Part shown: positions 1-11,411 of the stretch, in pieces
Layout: every line of letters starts with the position of its first letter
How positions within the stretch are numbered: position 1 is the stretch's first letter
Assembly (NCBI GenBank): GCA_949775045.1
Contig: OX459100.1
Coordinates: 9,416,194 to 9,480,193 of the forward strand
Direction: 5' to 3'
DNA from: Metridium senile
Lineage: Eukaryota; Cnidaria; Anthozoa; Actiniaria; Metridiidae
DNA length: 64,000 nt
Notes under the pieces: generated by a model
Database searches by the model: none
Told to the model about the DNA's origin: nothing
The model's input: only the letters and a program-made list of their open reading frames with translations
Made by a program: the position numbers and the translations under genes

Positions 1-1
1 T

Positions 2-108
2 TACCCTGCAAGCAGAGGTTCCTTTCTCTTACCTAGAACGACGAGAAAAGAAACTTTCTTTCCTCATCGTTCCAGGTAAGAGAGAAAGAAATCTCTGCTC
101 GCAGGGTA
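2..108. mobile_element. Foldback MITE, copy 1
   Basis: The segment starts TACCCTGCAAGCAGAG and ends with the near complement CTCTGCTCGCAGGGTA; the inner parts (CTCTTACCTAGAACGACGAG and CTCATCGTTCCAGGTAAGAG) also pair, so almost the whole 107 bp folds on itself. A diverged relative lies at 33719-33831. It has no coding capacity. It is called a MITE from its structure and because it recurs. Confidence 0.75.
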
Positions 109-398
109 GATGTACATTGACCATTTGCGTCAGTTTAATTCGCAACAACATATCCCCTGGTACAAGCACACAGTATTCAAGTAATTCTTGTTTTTTTTTA
201 ATTCATTATCATGTATATAAACAAAACAAACTGTAACTAAAAGAAAATATTTTACAAACATTTTTACAGTAAAAATAAAATATGTATAAACAAAGCTATA
301 TTGAATTTCTCAAATAAAACTGAACGATTAGAATATAGAACTGAGTGAATGATACAACTTGGGATTCTAGTGGCAATAATCATTTTTACTTAGAAATC
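109..398. other. Intergenic AT-rich DNA, nothing recognised
   Basis: AT-rich spacer beyond the 59-bp tandem repeat on the 3' side of the CEP76-like gene. I see no ORF of note, RNA gene or convincing repeat here. Confidence 0.5.
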
Positions 399-912
399 CC
401 ATGATATGAAATATATTATGTACTCTTGGGGTTCCTGTGTTCTCTCCCACAGGAAACCCATGATACAAATTTTATCCAGTGCTCTTGGGGTTCCTGTGTT
501 CTCTTCCACATGGAACCCACGATATAAAATCTTTCCAATGCTCTTGGGGTTCTTGTGTTCTCTTCCACAGGGAACCCATGATATAAAATGTTTTCAGTAC
601 TTTTGGGGTTCCTGTGTTCTCTTCCACATGGAACCCATGATATAAAATGTATTCAGCACTCTTGGGGTTCCTGTGTTCTCTTCCACATGGAATCCATGAT
701 ATAAAATGTATCCAGCACTCTTGGGGTTCCTGTGTTCTCTTCCACAGGGAACCCATGATATAAAATCTATCCAGTACTCTTGGGGTTCCTTTGTTTACTT
801 CCACAGGGAACCCATGATATAAAATCTATCCAGTACTCTTGGGGTTCCTGTGTTCTCTTCCACAGGGAACTCATGATAAAAAATATATGCAATACTCCTG
901 GGGTTCCTGTGT
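399..912. repeat. 59-bp tandem repeat, about 9 units
   Basis: The core CTTGGGGTTCCTGTGTTCTC recurs near 425, 484, 543, 602, 661, 720, 780, 839 and 897, a period of 59-60 bp. Each unit continues with a CCACAGGGAACCCATGATAT-type segment and an AT-rich linker. GGGGTTCC and GGAACCC within each unit are complementary, so every unit can form a small hairpin. The block ends 16 bp from the CEP76-like stop codon and would lie in its 3' UTR. Confidence 0.9.
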
Positions 913-927
913 ACAAAGGAGACCCAT

Positions 928-3900
928 TCAAAGCATTTGACTTGGCAAGTTAGCTGTATTCCAGTGATAAGTAGGTTCGCCATCTTTCACAGGGAATCTA
1001 GCAGCAAACATTATCCATGTCGCACATACATCTTCAGGATAAGGATATACTTGAACCCTGAGAGCAAAATGCGTATTATCTTCATTGCAGTCTATGATGG
1101 CATGGAATTCTTGCAGTGACTGTACGTCAGCAATAGCTTGAGACACTCTATAATGGTTGATACATGTTGTGACAGCCTGCATGGAAGTCTGTCTGGTTAA
1201 ATATTGGTAGACTGGCTCACGTATTTCTTCCTGGTTAAGTGTTTGGCCAGTTTTGGCTTCATTCTCATTGGCTGCAAGACAGGGTGAAAGGATGTTGGAC
1301 AGTGTGTCATCCCATTGGACAGCAAAACCAATTCCCTGTGAAACAAATAGAAAAACATGTTTATATGTTTGTCACAGTTTGTTGTTTTCATCATCTTCAT
1401 TATAATAATATTATTATACAGCCGATCTCGAAAAAGGTTGTCCACCTGAAAAGACATATATACTAAAAGAAATATCATGTGACCCATTATATATTCACTT
1501 TCCGTGCATAAAGAAAGTTGGGTACTTCTAGCGAGGGAAGATACTGCTTGTTTGAATTCACTGCCATAATACTTTCAAACGCACCTGCCTTTCTATATGC
1601 GCGGAAAGTGTATATATAATGAGTCACATGATGGACAACCTTTTCGAGATTGGCTGTATTACCATTAAAATCAACAATGTCTATCATCATTACCAATGAA
1701 CAGATAGAGATTTATTTCAGTAGCTTAACTACATTGGTACATCAAATAACATACTGATCATTGTTATCACTATCATTGTTATCATCACTGTCATACTAAA
1801 ACCTGGGCCCTTCTCCATGTCCTAAAAAAACCATTGTATTCTTTGTTAGAAGATTTGTTTGTTGTTTAACTTGGTGTTGTTTCTTTTGAACTACTGTAAT
1901 GTACAGTACACAGTGAAATTATGAGCCTAAAAACTGGAAACAAACTCTACAAGACTGAGAAGCATGTTACTGCAAACCATGAGCGCTTATACCAATCTTT
2001 CCTTGTTGCCTGTCATTCACTACTTACCCTTCTATAGTCCTCTATAGCACCTCGTAGTTCTTCTTCTAGCTTCTTGCTTGCACTGACATAGTCTATTGTT
2101 GGTGGACTTAATGAAGGAGGAACTAGTAGTGCAGGCTGAAATAAAGAAAAATATGTTTTTTGAAGATAATGAATTGATTGACTGAATCAATGAAAGTCCA
2201 ATGAAAGAATGATTGGTTGCTAATTGACTGTTTGGCTAATAAGAATGGATGGCCCATGTGTAAGTGCTGAAGATGACTTCAGACACCAACATCAACAGTC
2301 TTTCTTAAGACATGTACATATACAGGTGCGGATCCAGAAATTTGAGGGGGGGGGGGTGAACTTTGACATCATTTTGGCGCAGACACAAGAGCACAAAGAT
2401 CATAATGTGCCCACTTTTCTTTGCTAAAACGGGACTTTAACTGCAAAAGGGGGGGGGGGTGAAAAGTCACCCAGTTCACCACCCCCCCCCCCCCCCCCCC
2501 CCGCCACCCCTGATATACACACGATGATCAACCAGAACACAGGGGTGAATAAATGAATGATTGCATTCACGTTCAATTGATTGATTGACTAAGGTTTTTG
2601 AGCAGAAGTTAGTATTAAACTTCATATCTTATAAATAAAATTAATACACTTTATGGTTTTAACATTGACCTGTATATCAGCACCACATACAGCATGTATT
2701 GCAGTGGGATCCATTGCTTTCCATTTGGATGAGTTGGTGACATCAAAATCACATGTACTGATAAGACCACTTGCCTACAATAATAATAATTGTACTTCAA
2801 ATGTGATGTAATGCAATATAATTGCAATGTAATAGAGTGTAATGTGATGCAATTTAATTGCAATAACAGGTTCCCATTTAAATTTGTACTTTCCCATTTA
2901 AATCTGTACTTATGCAAATTTTGTTGATGTGTGCTACACACACAGATCAACCAATCAGAGAAGTTCACTTCAGAAATAATATACTCTGATTGGTTGATCT
3001 GTGTGTTTAGCACACGTCAACACAATTTGGATAAGTACAGATTTAAATGGGAATGTACAGATTTAAATGGGAACCTGTTCAATGTAGTATAGTGTAATGT
3101 AATGCAATATAATTGCAATATAGTTGTATTGTAATGTAATGTAATGCAATGCAATATATGCAATGCAATGTTCTAGTGTAGTGTATAATGCAATATAATG
3201 CAATGTAGTGTAGTGTAATGTAATGAACTATAATGCAATGGAATGTAAATGGAATGCAATATAATGGAATGCACTGTAGTGAAGTGCAATGCAATATAAC
3301 GCAATGTATTGTAGTGTAATGCAATACAATGCAATGTAGTAATGTAAATGTGAGGCGCATTGAGGTCGGAAATGCGCCATATAAGTAACTACACACACCT
3401 ACTTGCAATAAGGTTGTCATACAAAAATATACATTTGTTATAAAGAAAATAGAACATTAGGATTTAGTACGATAGGAATTGATTAAAAGACAAAAGAAGA
3501 TCACTCAAGCTGAACTCTCTCTTTTGCCTTTTAATTAATTCCTTTCGCTCTAAATCACAAATGTTCTATTTTCTTTGTGACAAATGTTCTATTTTGTATG
3601 ACAACCTTACTGCAAGTAGGTGTATTATTATTAATTTAAAAAACTCATTAATAATTCATGACCATTTTGTCCAATCTGATGCCCCTCTCTGGTCCCGAGC
3701 AAAGCATTGTATATCGCATAATCTACGGCTGAAACGCGGAGGGATTTGAGAACACTGGAATGCAAATGAACATGAACCATTATATAATGGCACATGTGTC
3801 ATTATATAATGCTTCATGTCCATATTTCAGATATTACCCTTCCCCCCATCCCCCATTCTCTACTGACGAGTGAACATCACACTTAGAAATAATTTACTTT

Positions 3901-6900
3901 TAGATTTTTGGCGAAAAAAATACTTTGATCATGAGTGCCAATGCCAGGATTCGAACCGAGATCTTCTGCTTGGTTGTATCCGAGCTTTAAGCCATTATGC
4001 CACTGAGGCAATCGATGAAAAGTTTGCAACGAAAAGTCATCAAATTCATTAGCATTCAAGTTGGTTAGCATTCCTCTATTATTAGTGTAGATCAATTCCC
4101 AAATGCAAACAACCTTCCGTTTTCTTTTGTTTCATCGATATTGGACAAAATGGTCATGAATTACTAATGAGTTTTTTAAGCCGTTCAATAAACTCGCAGA
4201 ACGTGTTTTATCAGGTTTAAAATCCCTTGGGCTTCGCCCTCGGGATTTTAAACCTAATAAAACACTCCTGCTCGTTTATTAAACTATACATAATAATTTA
4301 ATGTAGCTTATTACATGATTACATCGGTTTTCATTGTTACTTTTAGGGCTTTATATCGCGTATTACCCTGTTCATTATCAATTCAAGGGCTTTATACAGA
4401 TATTGCCCCCATTTGAGGGAAATATCTATATATTGCCCTTGAATACTAATGTATATTGCCCTTGAATACCAATGACCTAATCCCTATATTATCCTTGTCA
4501 TTTCCGTTCTTTTTCAACTTCATATGTAACGTTAAACTTAGAAATTTTCTAGTTGCGAACATTTAACGAATAAAAAATCATCTGATAGAGTGACCCTATC
4601 GAGGATCGAACCCCGAACCCTTTGCTTACAAATCCTGACCCTAACACTTTATGCAAACTGTCCGATCGATGTCAGTTGGTGAGAAGAAAACGTATTCATT
4701 TGTTTGTTACAGTTCATTAGTATTGTAGTGTACAACAAAACTAAAAGCCCATTGTTTGGATTGTATTCTCATGGGAAACCAAAAAAATAATCAGCTTGAT
4801 GATGCCCTTTGGGACATGAAGTTGTGTGAAAACCTATTCAATCACGTAATAAGTCATGCACTAAAAATAAAAACAAACAATTCAACAACCTTTTGAAGAA
4901 TATATTTGTCGTCTTGAAAACGACTTGCATCGATAAAAGTATATGGCGTAAAAACCCAAATGTTGCATACAAAATTTAAAAATACAAGGCCTTTTTGGAA
5001 AACCTCTGTAAATCATGTAATAAGTCAGATAAATACCTCGAACGTCGGCAATAAGCCTATAAAGCCCTCGGGGCCTACGGCCCCTCGGGCTTTATACGGC
5101 TTATTGCCTCCGTTCTCGGTATTTATCTCTTACATAATGTTATGCAATGCAATGTAATACAATGTAGTGTAATGTTAAGTAATGTAAATGGAAACTAGCG
5201 AGTAAACTAGTATAGGCTGCGTCGGTGTTTGATATAAAAGATAGGTAATATAATGAAATTTGTAAAACTCTCTTACTCTGATGAAGGGCTAACGCTCGAA
5301 ACGTCAGTAAAGTAAGTCAACATTTTTTACAGTGTTACAAATTTCATTATATTACCTTAAGTAATATAAAGTAGAGTATTTCCCATAATTTGAACTACCT
5401 GTATGTTGGCATAGAAATATTTATTGTTGAATATGCATCCCAATGTCCTGTACTGTGAGCAGGCCGTGGATGGGCTTTTTGTCAATTCACATCTAAATAT
5501 TAGTGGTAACAATTATTAATTTAATGTAATGTAGTATATTATTAACAGGTTCCCATTTAAATCTGTACTTATGCAAATTTTGTTGATGTGTGCTAAACAC
5601 ACAGATCAACCAATCAGAGTATATTATTTCTGAAGTGAACTTCTCTGATTGGTTGATCTGTGTGTTTAGCACACATCAACAAAATTTGCATAAGTACAGA
5701 TTTAAATGGGAAAGTACAGATTTAAATGGGAACCTGTTAATTATATTTTACATTATCTTTCAAATAAAGTCCAGTCTATAAAGTCTATACATTCCAGTCT
5801 ATACATTCTTATGTAAGGGGTCTGTCCTTATATACATCAACAATGTTTACACCTGGGCTCAGACCATTTAAACATCAGACACCAACACCAACAGTCTTTA
5901 CTCAAGACTACATACACCAGGAATTTTACAACACATCAATATTTTTACACCTGGGTTCAGACAATTTAAACAGCAGACACCAACACCCTTTCTCAAGACT
6001 TCATACACCAGGAATTTTACAACACATCAATATTTTTACACCTGGGTTCAGACCATTTAAACAGCAGACACCAACACAAACAGTCTTTAATCAAGACTAC
6101 ATACACATGGATGATCACAACACATCAATATTTTTACACCTGGGTTCAGACCATTTAAACAGCAGACACCAGCACCAACAGTCTTTCTCAAGACTACATA
6201 CACATGGATGATCACAACACATCAATATTTTTACACCTGGGTTCAGACCATTTAAACAGCAGACACCAACACCAACAGTCTTTCTCAAGACTACATACAC
6301 ATGGATAGTCACAACAAATCAACAAAGTTTACACCTGGGTTCAGACCATTTAAACATCAGACACCAACAGTCTTTAATCAAGACTACATACACATGGATA
6401 GTCACAACAAATCAACAATGTTTACACCTGGGTTCAGACCATTTAAACAGCAGACACCAACATCAACAGTCTTTACTCAAGACTATATAAACATGGATAG
6501 TCACAACAAATCCACAATGTTTACACCTGGGTTCAGATCATTCACTTTTTAAAATTTAAGCATTGTTATCAGACAAACCTCTGTCCTGTCAGGCTTTCCC
6601 AGAAGACAACCTTTCCGCCAAGATGTCTACTCATGACCCAGGCATGTGGCTGTCCAGTGCCTTTTGTACCAAGACACACAGACGCCTCCAAACCAAACCC
6701 AAGTAGAATACCACATAATAAGATAGCATGATCCTCACAGCTCTTAAAAGAATAAAAATTGCAGTTATTTATCACAGGATTGACGACATGTTTTCAACTC
6801 TGACATTTAAAAAGTCATTAAGCAAGAAACAATGTATTCTAGTGTGTATGTGAAGAAGACTGTTTCATGCAAAAATTATGTATACACCCTTTCCGAGAAA

Positions 6901-9900
6901 GATTGTCACCTGTGAAAAGCACACAAGCTAGTGGCGCAAAGGATCATGGATCAGTTCAGAAACTAGATGTGCATTCGGAACGCCTTTCTTGTTGTTTGAT
7001 AAGTCAAAATGGACATTTCTCAATAACATATTGACAAGTGTAGCAATGTGGCCATGAAATCCCTGCGTTCTAATAAAGTATACATAGGTTACCCATAATG
7101 CCTGTGCTACTAGCTTGCAGGCTTTTCACTTCACGGGTGACAAAGTTTCTCGGAAAGGGTGTATAACTAACAGTAAAAAAGATATCTAATTAATAATAAT
7201 AATAATAACAATAATAATAATAATAATAATTTTATTTACATAGTAGTAATTCACTAATTATTGTCCTAAGCACTTAACAATTAATTAAGATAATTAATTT
7301 TAATTGTAAAATTTAAAAGCTGAATAAGTTCAGCTTTGCAATGCACCATCAACAATTAGTAAAGAGGAACTACAACACTACCGGTACAAATCGTTATTAA
7401 ACTTAGTTATCATAATATTGTTCAAACCAAGCTTACCCCTTTCCCTCTACATAGTATTGCATGTAGACTACTCCATGAATCCACTTTACTCCCAAACATA
7501 GAACACTCTTCCTCATGCTGCAATAGGCTAACAAACCGTGAAGCATGTCGAGGACTTTCAAGCAGATGCCCAGTCTTGATAGGAGTTATAAAGGACACTA
7601 CAGGTTTACTTGTACCACACTCATTTTGAGCAAATATCTTCACGTGTTGTCTACTATGTGACGGCGACCCACTCATGTACTCTTTCCACCACTGCCGAGC
7701 ATAACCCATGAACCGTCTCTCTCGTTCTGATACCCGTGAGTGTACATTGGAGAGATGACTGTCAACAATATGGGGTTGTGCAAGCTGGAATGAAAGATAT
7801 GGCTTAACTACAAACAAGTGCTATACAAAGAGAAAACTTTAAATAGATTTTTATTAATGTGAAAGAATGTGCAAAACGTAAATGCATGTCTAAAAAAACA
7901 TTATATTATTTACCTGTTGGCTATTGGTTAGAATCTGGAGCCTCATTTGCAAGGCACCAATCATCATTTTGCTTTCTTCTCCCATTCCATTAACATCTAC
8001 AGTCACAGCCAGCACTCCATTGGCTTCCTTGAGAACCTTCTGCCAATCAAAGTAATGTGAACCAATAAGAGACACTGTTTGGTTGGCTTCTGTCTTGGAT
8101 AAGATAAGACTGATTGGGTCTGTGATGTTGAGCAAAGTGTTGCTATCTGGCAAAGGACTGTGGTAGAGCTCCAGGTAAAGGTCTGGCAAAATATACAATT
8201 ATAGGATTATATACATAGTGCATAAAAACTATTATTTTATACATCCTCCTTATGACTATTTAAGGACGTTCACACAGAATGTTCATGCGCATCCTACTAT
8301 GCACAACATCGCGCAGCAAGGAAAGCCTGAGGGATTCTGTTTCTATAAGAAAAACAACCAGGTGAGCTGATTTTCGATGTTTGAAGCAGAATAACTTACA
8401 AATGCGAACTCAAAAAGTGACCACCATTTTTTACCTTATAAATCAAATTAACTAAAAATAAAATTTCATGTGTTTCTATGTACTCTGATATAAACATGCT
8501 GGGAGCTGTAGAGCAAAGAGAAGTTGTAAACAAGCACAAGGCAAAGCCGAGACTTGACTTCTCAAGTGCCCTATAGAGTGTTTGTATCACAGTATATGGA
8601 CACAAGCGGACGTTGGGTATTTCATAGGGTTTTCATGGGTATTTTAAAGAAATTTAAGAAAAGAAATTTAAAGTTAATTTATGTCATAGAGATTTGATAT
8701 GACTATCTCATGTGATATTAGTATTTATTTGATTGATTGATGTATTAATTATTAGGAGGGCAACTGGGTCATCAGTCTTTTTTGTGCTGTCATGTGACAC
8801 CCTCTATAAATAAAGTTTATTGTATTGTATTGTATATTACTCTGTATATCTGTACCTTGTTTGATAGTAGGATTAATGCAGCAAGGAGTAGGAGCTGATT
8901 TAAACCTTTGCCCTCTAAAGTGTACATGTAATGTGACGGCAGGTGCTGGTTGACCAGCCTCTGATTGGTAGTTTTCAAACTCAATGAATGATTTACCACC
9001 AAGTACTTCCATATGAAGGTAAGTTTTTCTCTGTAGATCTGATGGCAGGGATAACGGTACTGTGGCTGAAAGTACATTATCAAATATGGTAAAATATTTG
9101 ATTGATCACAGGCTATAATCACTATCATCACTATTATCAAAAAAAATCCATTATTATAATTTATTAGATTTATTGATAGATAAATATATAATTCATTACA
9201 GTCAAACAAGCTCACGCGTTGACCCCTAGAGTCGATTAATCAAATCATTAGTCGATTATTCGTTTTATTTGTGCGAATGGGATTAACCGAATATTGCAAT
9301 ATTCAAACAAAGAATCAGAAATTCGACTTGTGATTTGATAAAATAAATCAGATAAAACAAAGGTGGGTAAAAACCTTGGAGAAGAAGTCTATCTCAAATT
9401 TCATGACCATGAACGCTGGAGTTTTTGAGCTTCAATTTCAATCACTTGACGAATGTTATCGTTAGTAAACTCCTTGTATTTTCTTCTTCAAGTGTCTTCT
9501 AGACTCCCAGTTAGATATTGTCGATTGAAGGACTCAAATATCTTTGTTAGATAAACAACTATTGCTTAGTTAAACGATATTTTGTCGAATAGTATTCGAT
9601 AAATGCCTTCCTGGCACGTAAACACGGAAAAGATTCCTTAGCCGCCAAGCTTTCTTGGTCTTCCTGTGTTAATCATTAACCAATCAAAATTCGAATATTG
9701 AATTTAAATTTGATTTGAATTTTGCACTGTTCGTTTTCGACGATGCAAAATTCAACTGAAAAATGAAATCGACAATTAAACATTCAAATCATTAATCGAC
9801 TCTAGGGGTCAACGCGTGAGCTTGTTTGACTATAAACTTACCAGGTGTATGTGTTACAGATTCACAAGATGACTCTCCAATATTTCTGATTGATTCCCTT

Positions 9901-10130
9901 TTGGGAAAGATTGTTTCTGTTACAGATGGAAAGTCAATAGACTCACTTGGGAAGGTAGGTTGAACACCTATTAAAGATCCTTCACACACACTAGTTCCAC
10001 CATCCTCCATCTTAATAGTTGGCATGCAGACTCCAATCGCTGTGCGTGGTTGGTTTGATGACGTGGCATCGTTGGGGACAAACGACTGTTGACTGCGTTT
10101 TGTGCTTAGGTATGCATCGGGTTTACCCAT
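928..10130 (-). CDS. CEP76: CEP76-family protein (C2 plus transglutaminase-like), nine exons
   Basis: Exons on the minus strand: 10130-9842, 9065-8856, 8182-7914, 7784-7437, 6742-6579, 5492-5399, 2774-2670, 2135-2028 and 1335-928. All junctions are GT-AG and the phases agree, giving 664 residues; human CEP76 has 659. Recognised features: a C2-type domain from VLGGK (residue 117) to about 270; YARQWWKEY and VKIFAQ near 290; a transglutaminase-like domain with Cys374 (SCEDHA) and His405 (QPHAWVM), ending WESLTGQR; a YRTLGCIFNN segment; and the C-terminal motif VYPYPEDVCATWIMFA. CEP76 acts at centrioles, where it limits reduplication. The first ~115 residues are Ser/Thr-rich and do not resemble the helical N terminus of vertebrate CEP76. 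The true 5' end may therefore be missing or displaced by the transposon 15 bp upstream, or this may be a diverged paralogue. Family assignment is firm; the start is uncertain. Confidence 0.85.
1417..1658. mobile_element. MITE with about 30-bp terminal inverted repeats
   Basis: It begins TACAGCCGATCTCGAAAAAG and ends with the near complement CTTTTCGAGATTGGCTGTA; GGTTGTCC and GGACAACC also pair just inside. It is 242 bp long, has no ORF, and lies in the last intron of the CEP76-like gene. The inner parts TCATGTGACCCATTATATA and TATATAATGAGTCACATGA form a second inverted pair. Confidence 0.8.
2326..2516. repeat. G-run / C-run element, probable degraded MITE
   Basis: The segment begins GTGCGGATCCAGAAATTTGA, contains two G runs of about 10-12 and ends in a long C run followed by GCCACCCCTGATA. 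Strand-asymmetric G and C tracts around a short unique core suggest a truncated foldback element. It lies in a CEP76-like intron. The family is not identified. Confidence 0.45.
2800..3345. repeat. TAATGCAATG-type simple repeats around a MITE
   Basis: Degenerate 5-bp periodic sequence (TAATG, CAATG, TAGTG) on both sides of the foldback element at 2865-3079, in an intron of the CEP76-like gene. A smaller patch of the same type lies at 5140-5185. Confidence 0.75.
2865..3079. mobile_element. AACAGGTTC foldback MITE, copy 1
   Basis: Starts AACAGGTTCCCATTTAAAT and ends with the complementary ATTTAAATGGGAACCTGTT. Arms of about 100 bp pair almost throughout, including GATCAACCAATCAGAG and CTCTGATTGGTTGATC. 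CAAT lies on both sides, a possible target duplication. A second copy is at 5544-5738, with the asymmetric centre in the opposite orientation. Confidence 0.85.
3636..4179 (-). mobile_element. tRNA-containing repeat with terminal inverted repeats, copy 1
   Basis: About 40 bp of inverted repeat (TTAAAAAACTCATTAATAAT at one end, complement at the other) bounds a 544-bp element with a tRNA-like segment. A second copy in opposite orientation lies at 45482-46062. Homology continues past the right end here (CCGTTCAATAAACTCGCAGA) and past the left end there, so the repeating unit is longer than the inverted repeats alone. Confidence 0.75.
3935..4012 (-). ncRNA. tRNA-like segment (SINE-type head)
   Basis: Read on the minus strand it has a Pol III B box GGTTCGAATCC and an A-box-like TGGCATAATGG about 45 bp before it, with tRNA-like overall length. 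The acceptor and T stems pair poorly, so it is probably a tRNA-derived repeat rather than a working tRNA. Confidence 0.55.
4183..4286. repeat. Palindromic foldback, 104 bp
   Basis: The arms GTTTTATCAGGTTTAAAATC and GATTTTAAACCTAATAAAAC pair around a GCTTCGCCC centre, and the outer segments TTCAATAAAC and GTTTATTAAAC extend the stem. A partial relative is near 45415-45480 beside the second copy of the tRNA-containing element. Confidence 0.7.
4588..4680 (-). ncRNA. tRNA-like segment (probable SINE or tRNA pseudogene)
   Basis: The minus strand carries a B box within GGGGTTCGATCCTCG and a degenerate A box (CAGTTTGCATAAAGTG) at tRNA-like spacing. I could not form a clean cloverleaf, so a functional tRNA is unlikely. 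Confidence 0.4.
5028..5130. repeat. Palindromic foldback, about 100 bp
   Basis: Arms AGATAAATACCTCGAACG and CGTTCTCGGTATTTATCT, with inner AATAAGCC...TATAAAGCCC pairing with GGGCTTTATACGGCTTATT, form a near-perfect hairpin. It is non-coding and lies in a CEP76-like intron. Confidence 0.7.
5185..5356 (+). repeat. Dispersed repeat with GCTCGAAACGTCAGT motif
   Basis: It begins AACTAGCGAGTAAACTAGTA, passes GATATAAAAGATAGGTAATA and GCTAACGCTCGAAACGTCAG, and ends with the complement of GAAATTTGTAAAACTC. Related copies lie at 18470-18612, 20690-20909 and 31895-32104. A repeat of this kind is familiar to me from cnidarian sequence, but I cannot name the family. Confidence 0.7.
5544..5738. mobile_element. 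AACAGGTTC foldback MITE, copy 2
   Basis: Same family as 2865-3079: AACAGGTTCCC ends, ATTTAAATCTGTACTTATGC arms and the GATTGGTTGATCTGTGTG inner stem. It lies about 50 bp upstream, in gene orientation, of the CEP76-like exon 5492-5399. Confidence 0.85.
5836..6545. repeat. Tandem repeat of about 95 bp, 8 units
   Basis: TTACACCTGGGTTCAGACCA recurs near 5847, 5946, 6037, 6134, 6232, 6329, 6423 and 6523, with spacing of 91-100 bp. Each unit also has AGCAGACACCAACACCAACA and a CAAGACTACATACAC segment. The block begins 33 bp inside the intron from the donor of exon 6742-6579. Short frames are open on both strands in places, but the repeat looks non-coding. Confidence 0.9.
6881..7165. mobile_element. 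MITE, 285 bp, TATACACCC ends
   Basis: Begins TATACACCCTTTCCGAGAAA and ends TTTCTCGGAAAGGGTGTATA, a perfect 20-bp terminal inverted repeat; TGTCACC and GGTGACA extend the pairing. It has no ORF and is in a CEP76-like intron. The outer TA pair may be the target duplication. Confidence 0.88.
7190..7232. repeat. (TAA)n microsatellite
   Basis: About 40 bp of TAA/AAT repeats with one interruption, 25 bp past the MITE at 6881-7165. Confidence 0.85.
9200..9831. mobile_element. MITE, 632 bp, AGTCAAACAAG ends
   Basis: The first 41 bp (AGTCAAACAAGCTCACGCGT...) and last 41 bp are near-perfect complements, including TTGACCCCTAGAGTCGATTA. The interior is AT-rich and non-coding. It fills most of the first CEP76-like intron and ends 11 bp from the donor of exon 10130-9842. 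Confidence 0.9.
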
Positions 10131-10148
10131 GGCTACTGAGTTGCTTAA

Positions 10149-11121
10149 GAGCCGAAGTCAGGAAAAACCAAACATCTCGTGGCAACGGTCCATTTTCTGA
10201 TTTCTTTCAAACTTTGCCACAGAATACATTATCATACAAGGGAAAGCAGTAAGATTTTTTTTTTGAAAAAAATATTTTTATTTTCGAGAAAATTACGATT
10301 TATTGTCAAACCGTCGAGATCGCCGTTTTGGCGGCCAAAAATGAAGGCAACTTTGATCGTCTCGATTACAAAGAAAAAATAAACCTTAGAAGCCAAACAT
10401 CTTATAACATTGTTGTTTGGTCTTTTAACATTCATTTGCGTGATTTTGGAAAAGTTTGCTCTAGTTCAAAGATCAAAAATAATTTTATTTACGAAGTGAG
10501 GTAATTTGACTCGTCGAAAGTGTGTTTTAGATAAATATCGTTTTCACCATGCGATAAACCTTTAAATCAAACAAGATTCAGCATATTGATAGAGGAATAA
10601 CTTTGCTTTCGAATGGTGTATAGATTTCTTTGGGCAAATAAATATGTGCTTCACAAGAGCTAATCAAAGGTTGGTGTAAATCGTGTTTACGTGACCTTGA
10701 CCTCACTGTTCAGACCGTGACGCATACTTCCGTTACTTGATATATTTGATAATAATTCCTAATAAAACCTCAAAAAAACAATCCCAAATTGTTAGTTAAA
10801 TCTACAATTAAGCCTTGCTTACTAATTATGGTTTTACTAATGCGAAAAATAGCTGTAAAATCTACCTCTTTGCCGTTCTGCTTGTGCATCGTCTGAGTCA
10901 GTCTTTGTCGTGCCGAGTGTGGCGTCAATCGATTACTTCCGATCGCTTCCCAGGAACGTCAACAGGTCAATAGCTTAGAGGATTTAAACCATTTCTTCCT
11001 GGATTTAGCCTTATACAAACGTACAAGGGTCTGATAGTCAATTCCATGACGATCACTCATGGTTTTAAATAGAACTTTGAACAGCACTTAGACTAAGTAA
11101 ACAAACAAGTATGCTAATAAG
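10149..11121 (+). repeat. Left TIR of transposon copy 1
   Basis: Pairs with 16663-17643 from GAGCC at the tip to CAAACAAGTATGCTAAT at the inner edge. It should hold transposase-binding sites and, being 5' of the transposase gene, probably its promoter. Confidence 0.88.
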
Positions 11122-11411
11122 GAGAAGCGCACGGCCTCCAATAAAAGTATAGAGGGGGGAGGGGTGTGTAAAGTGTTGTCATCTCAGATCGTTCAAATCG
11201 TTAAACTATTTATTTTACTTTTTACCTGATTGCTTGCTTTATTGGTCATTCAGTTTATGGGTCGGTACTATTTTTGAACGAAAAGTAAGCAAGGCCGTTG
11301 ACACATTTTTTTATTTACAATGACTCCCATCACCTCCCCTACTCAAGAGAACTCTAGATACGTAAAAGCACTAGCTTGATATAATTAAAAAAACTTGTTA
11401 ATTGCTGCAAG

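Noticed and set aside
472..804. 110-codon minus-strand protein with GSLWKRTQEPQE repeats
   Set aside because: Product of the 59-bp tandem repeat in the CEP76-like 3' flank.
10232..10435. Small proteins in the transposon TIRs (also 17348-17637 and copy 2)
   Set aside because: They lie in the inverted repeats in both orientations, on both strands, and have no domain; the TIR function explains the conservation.
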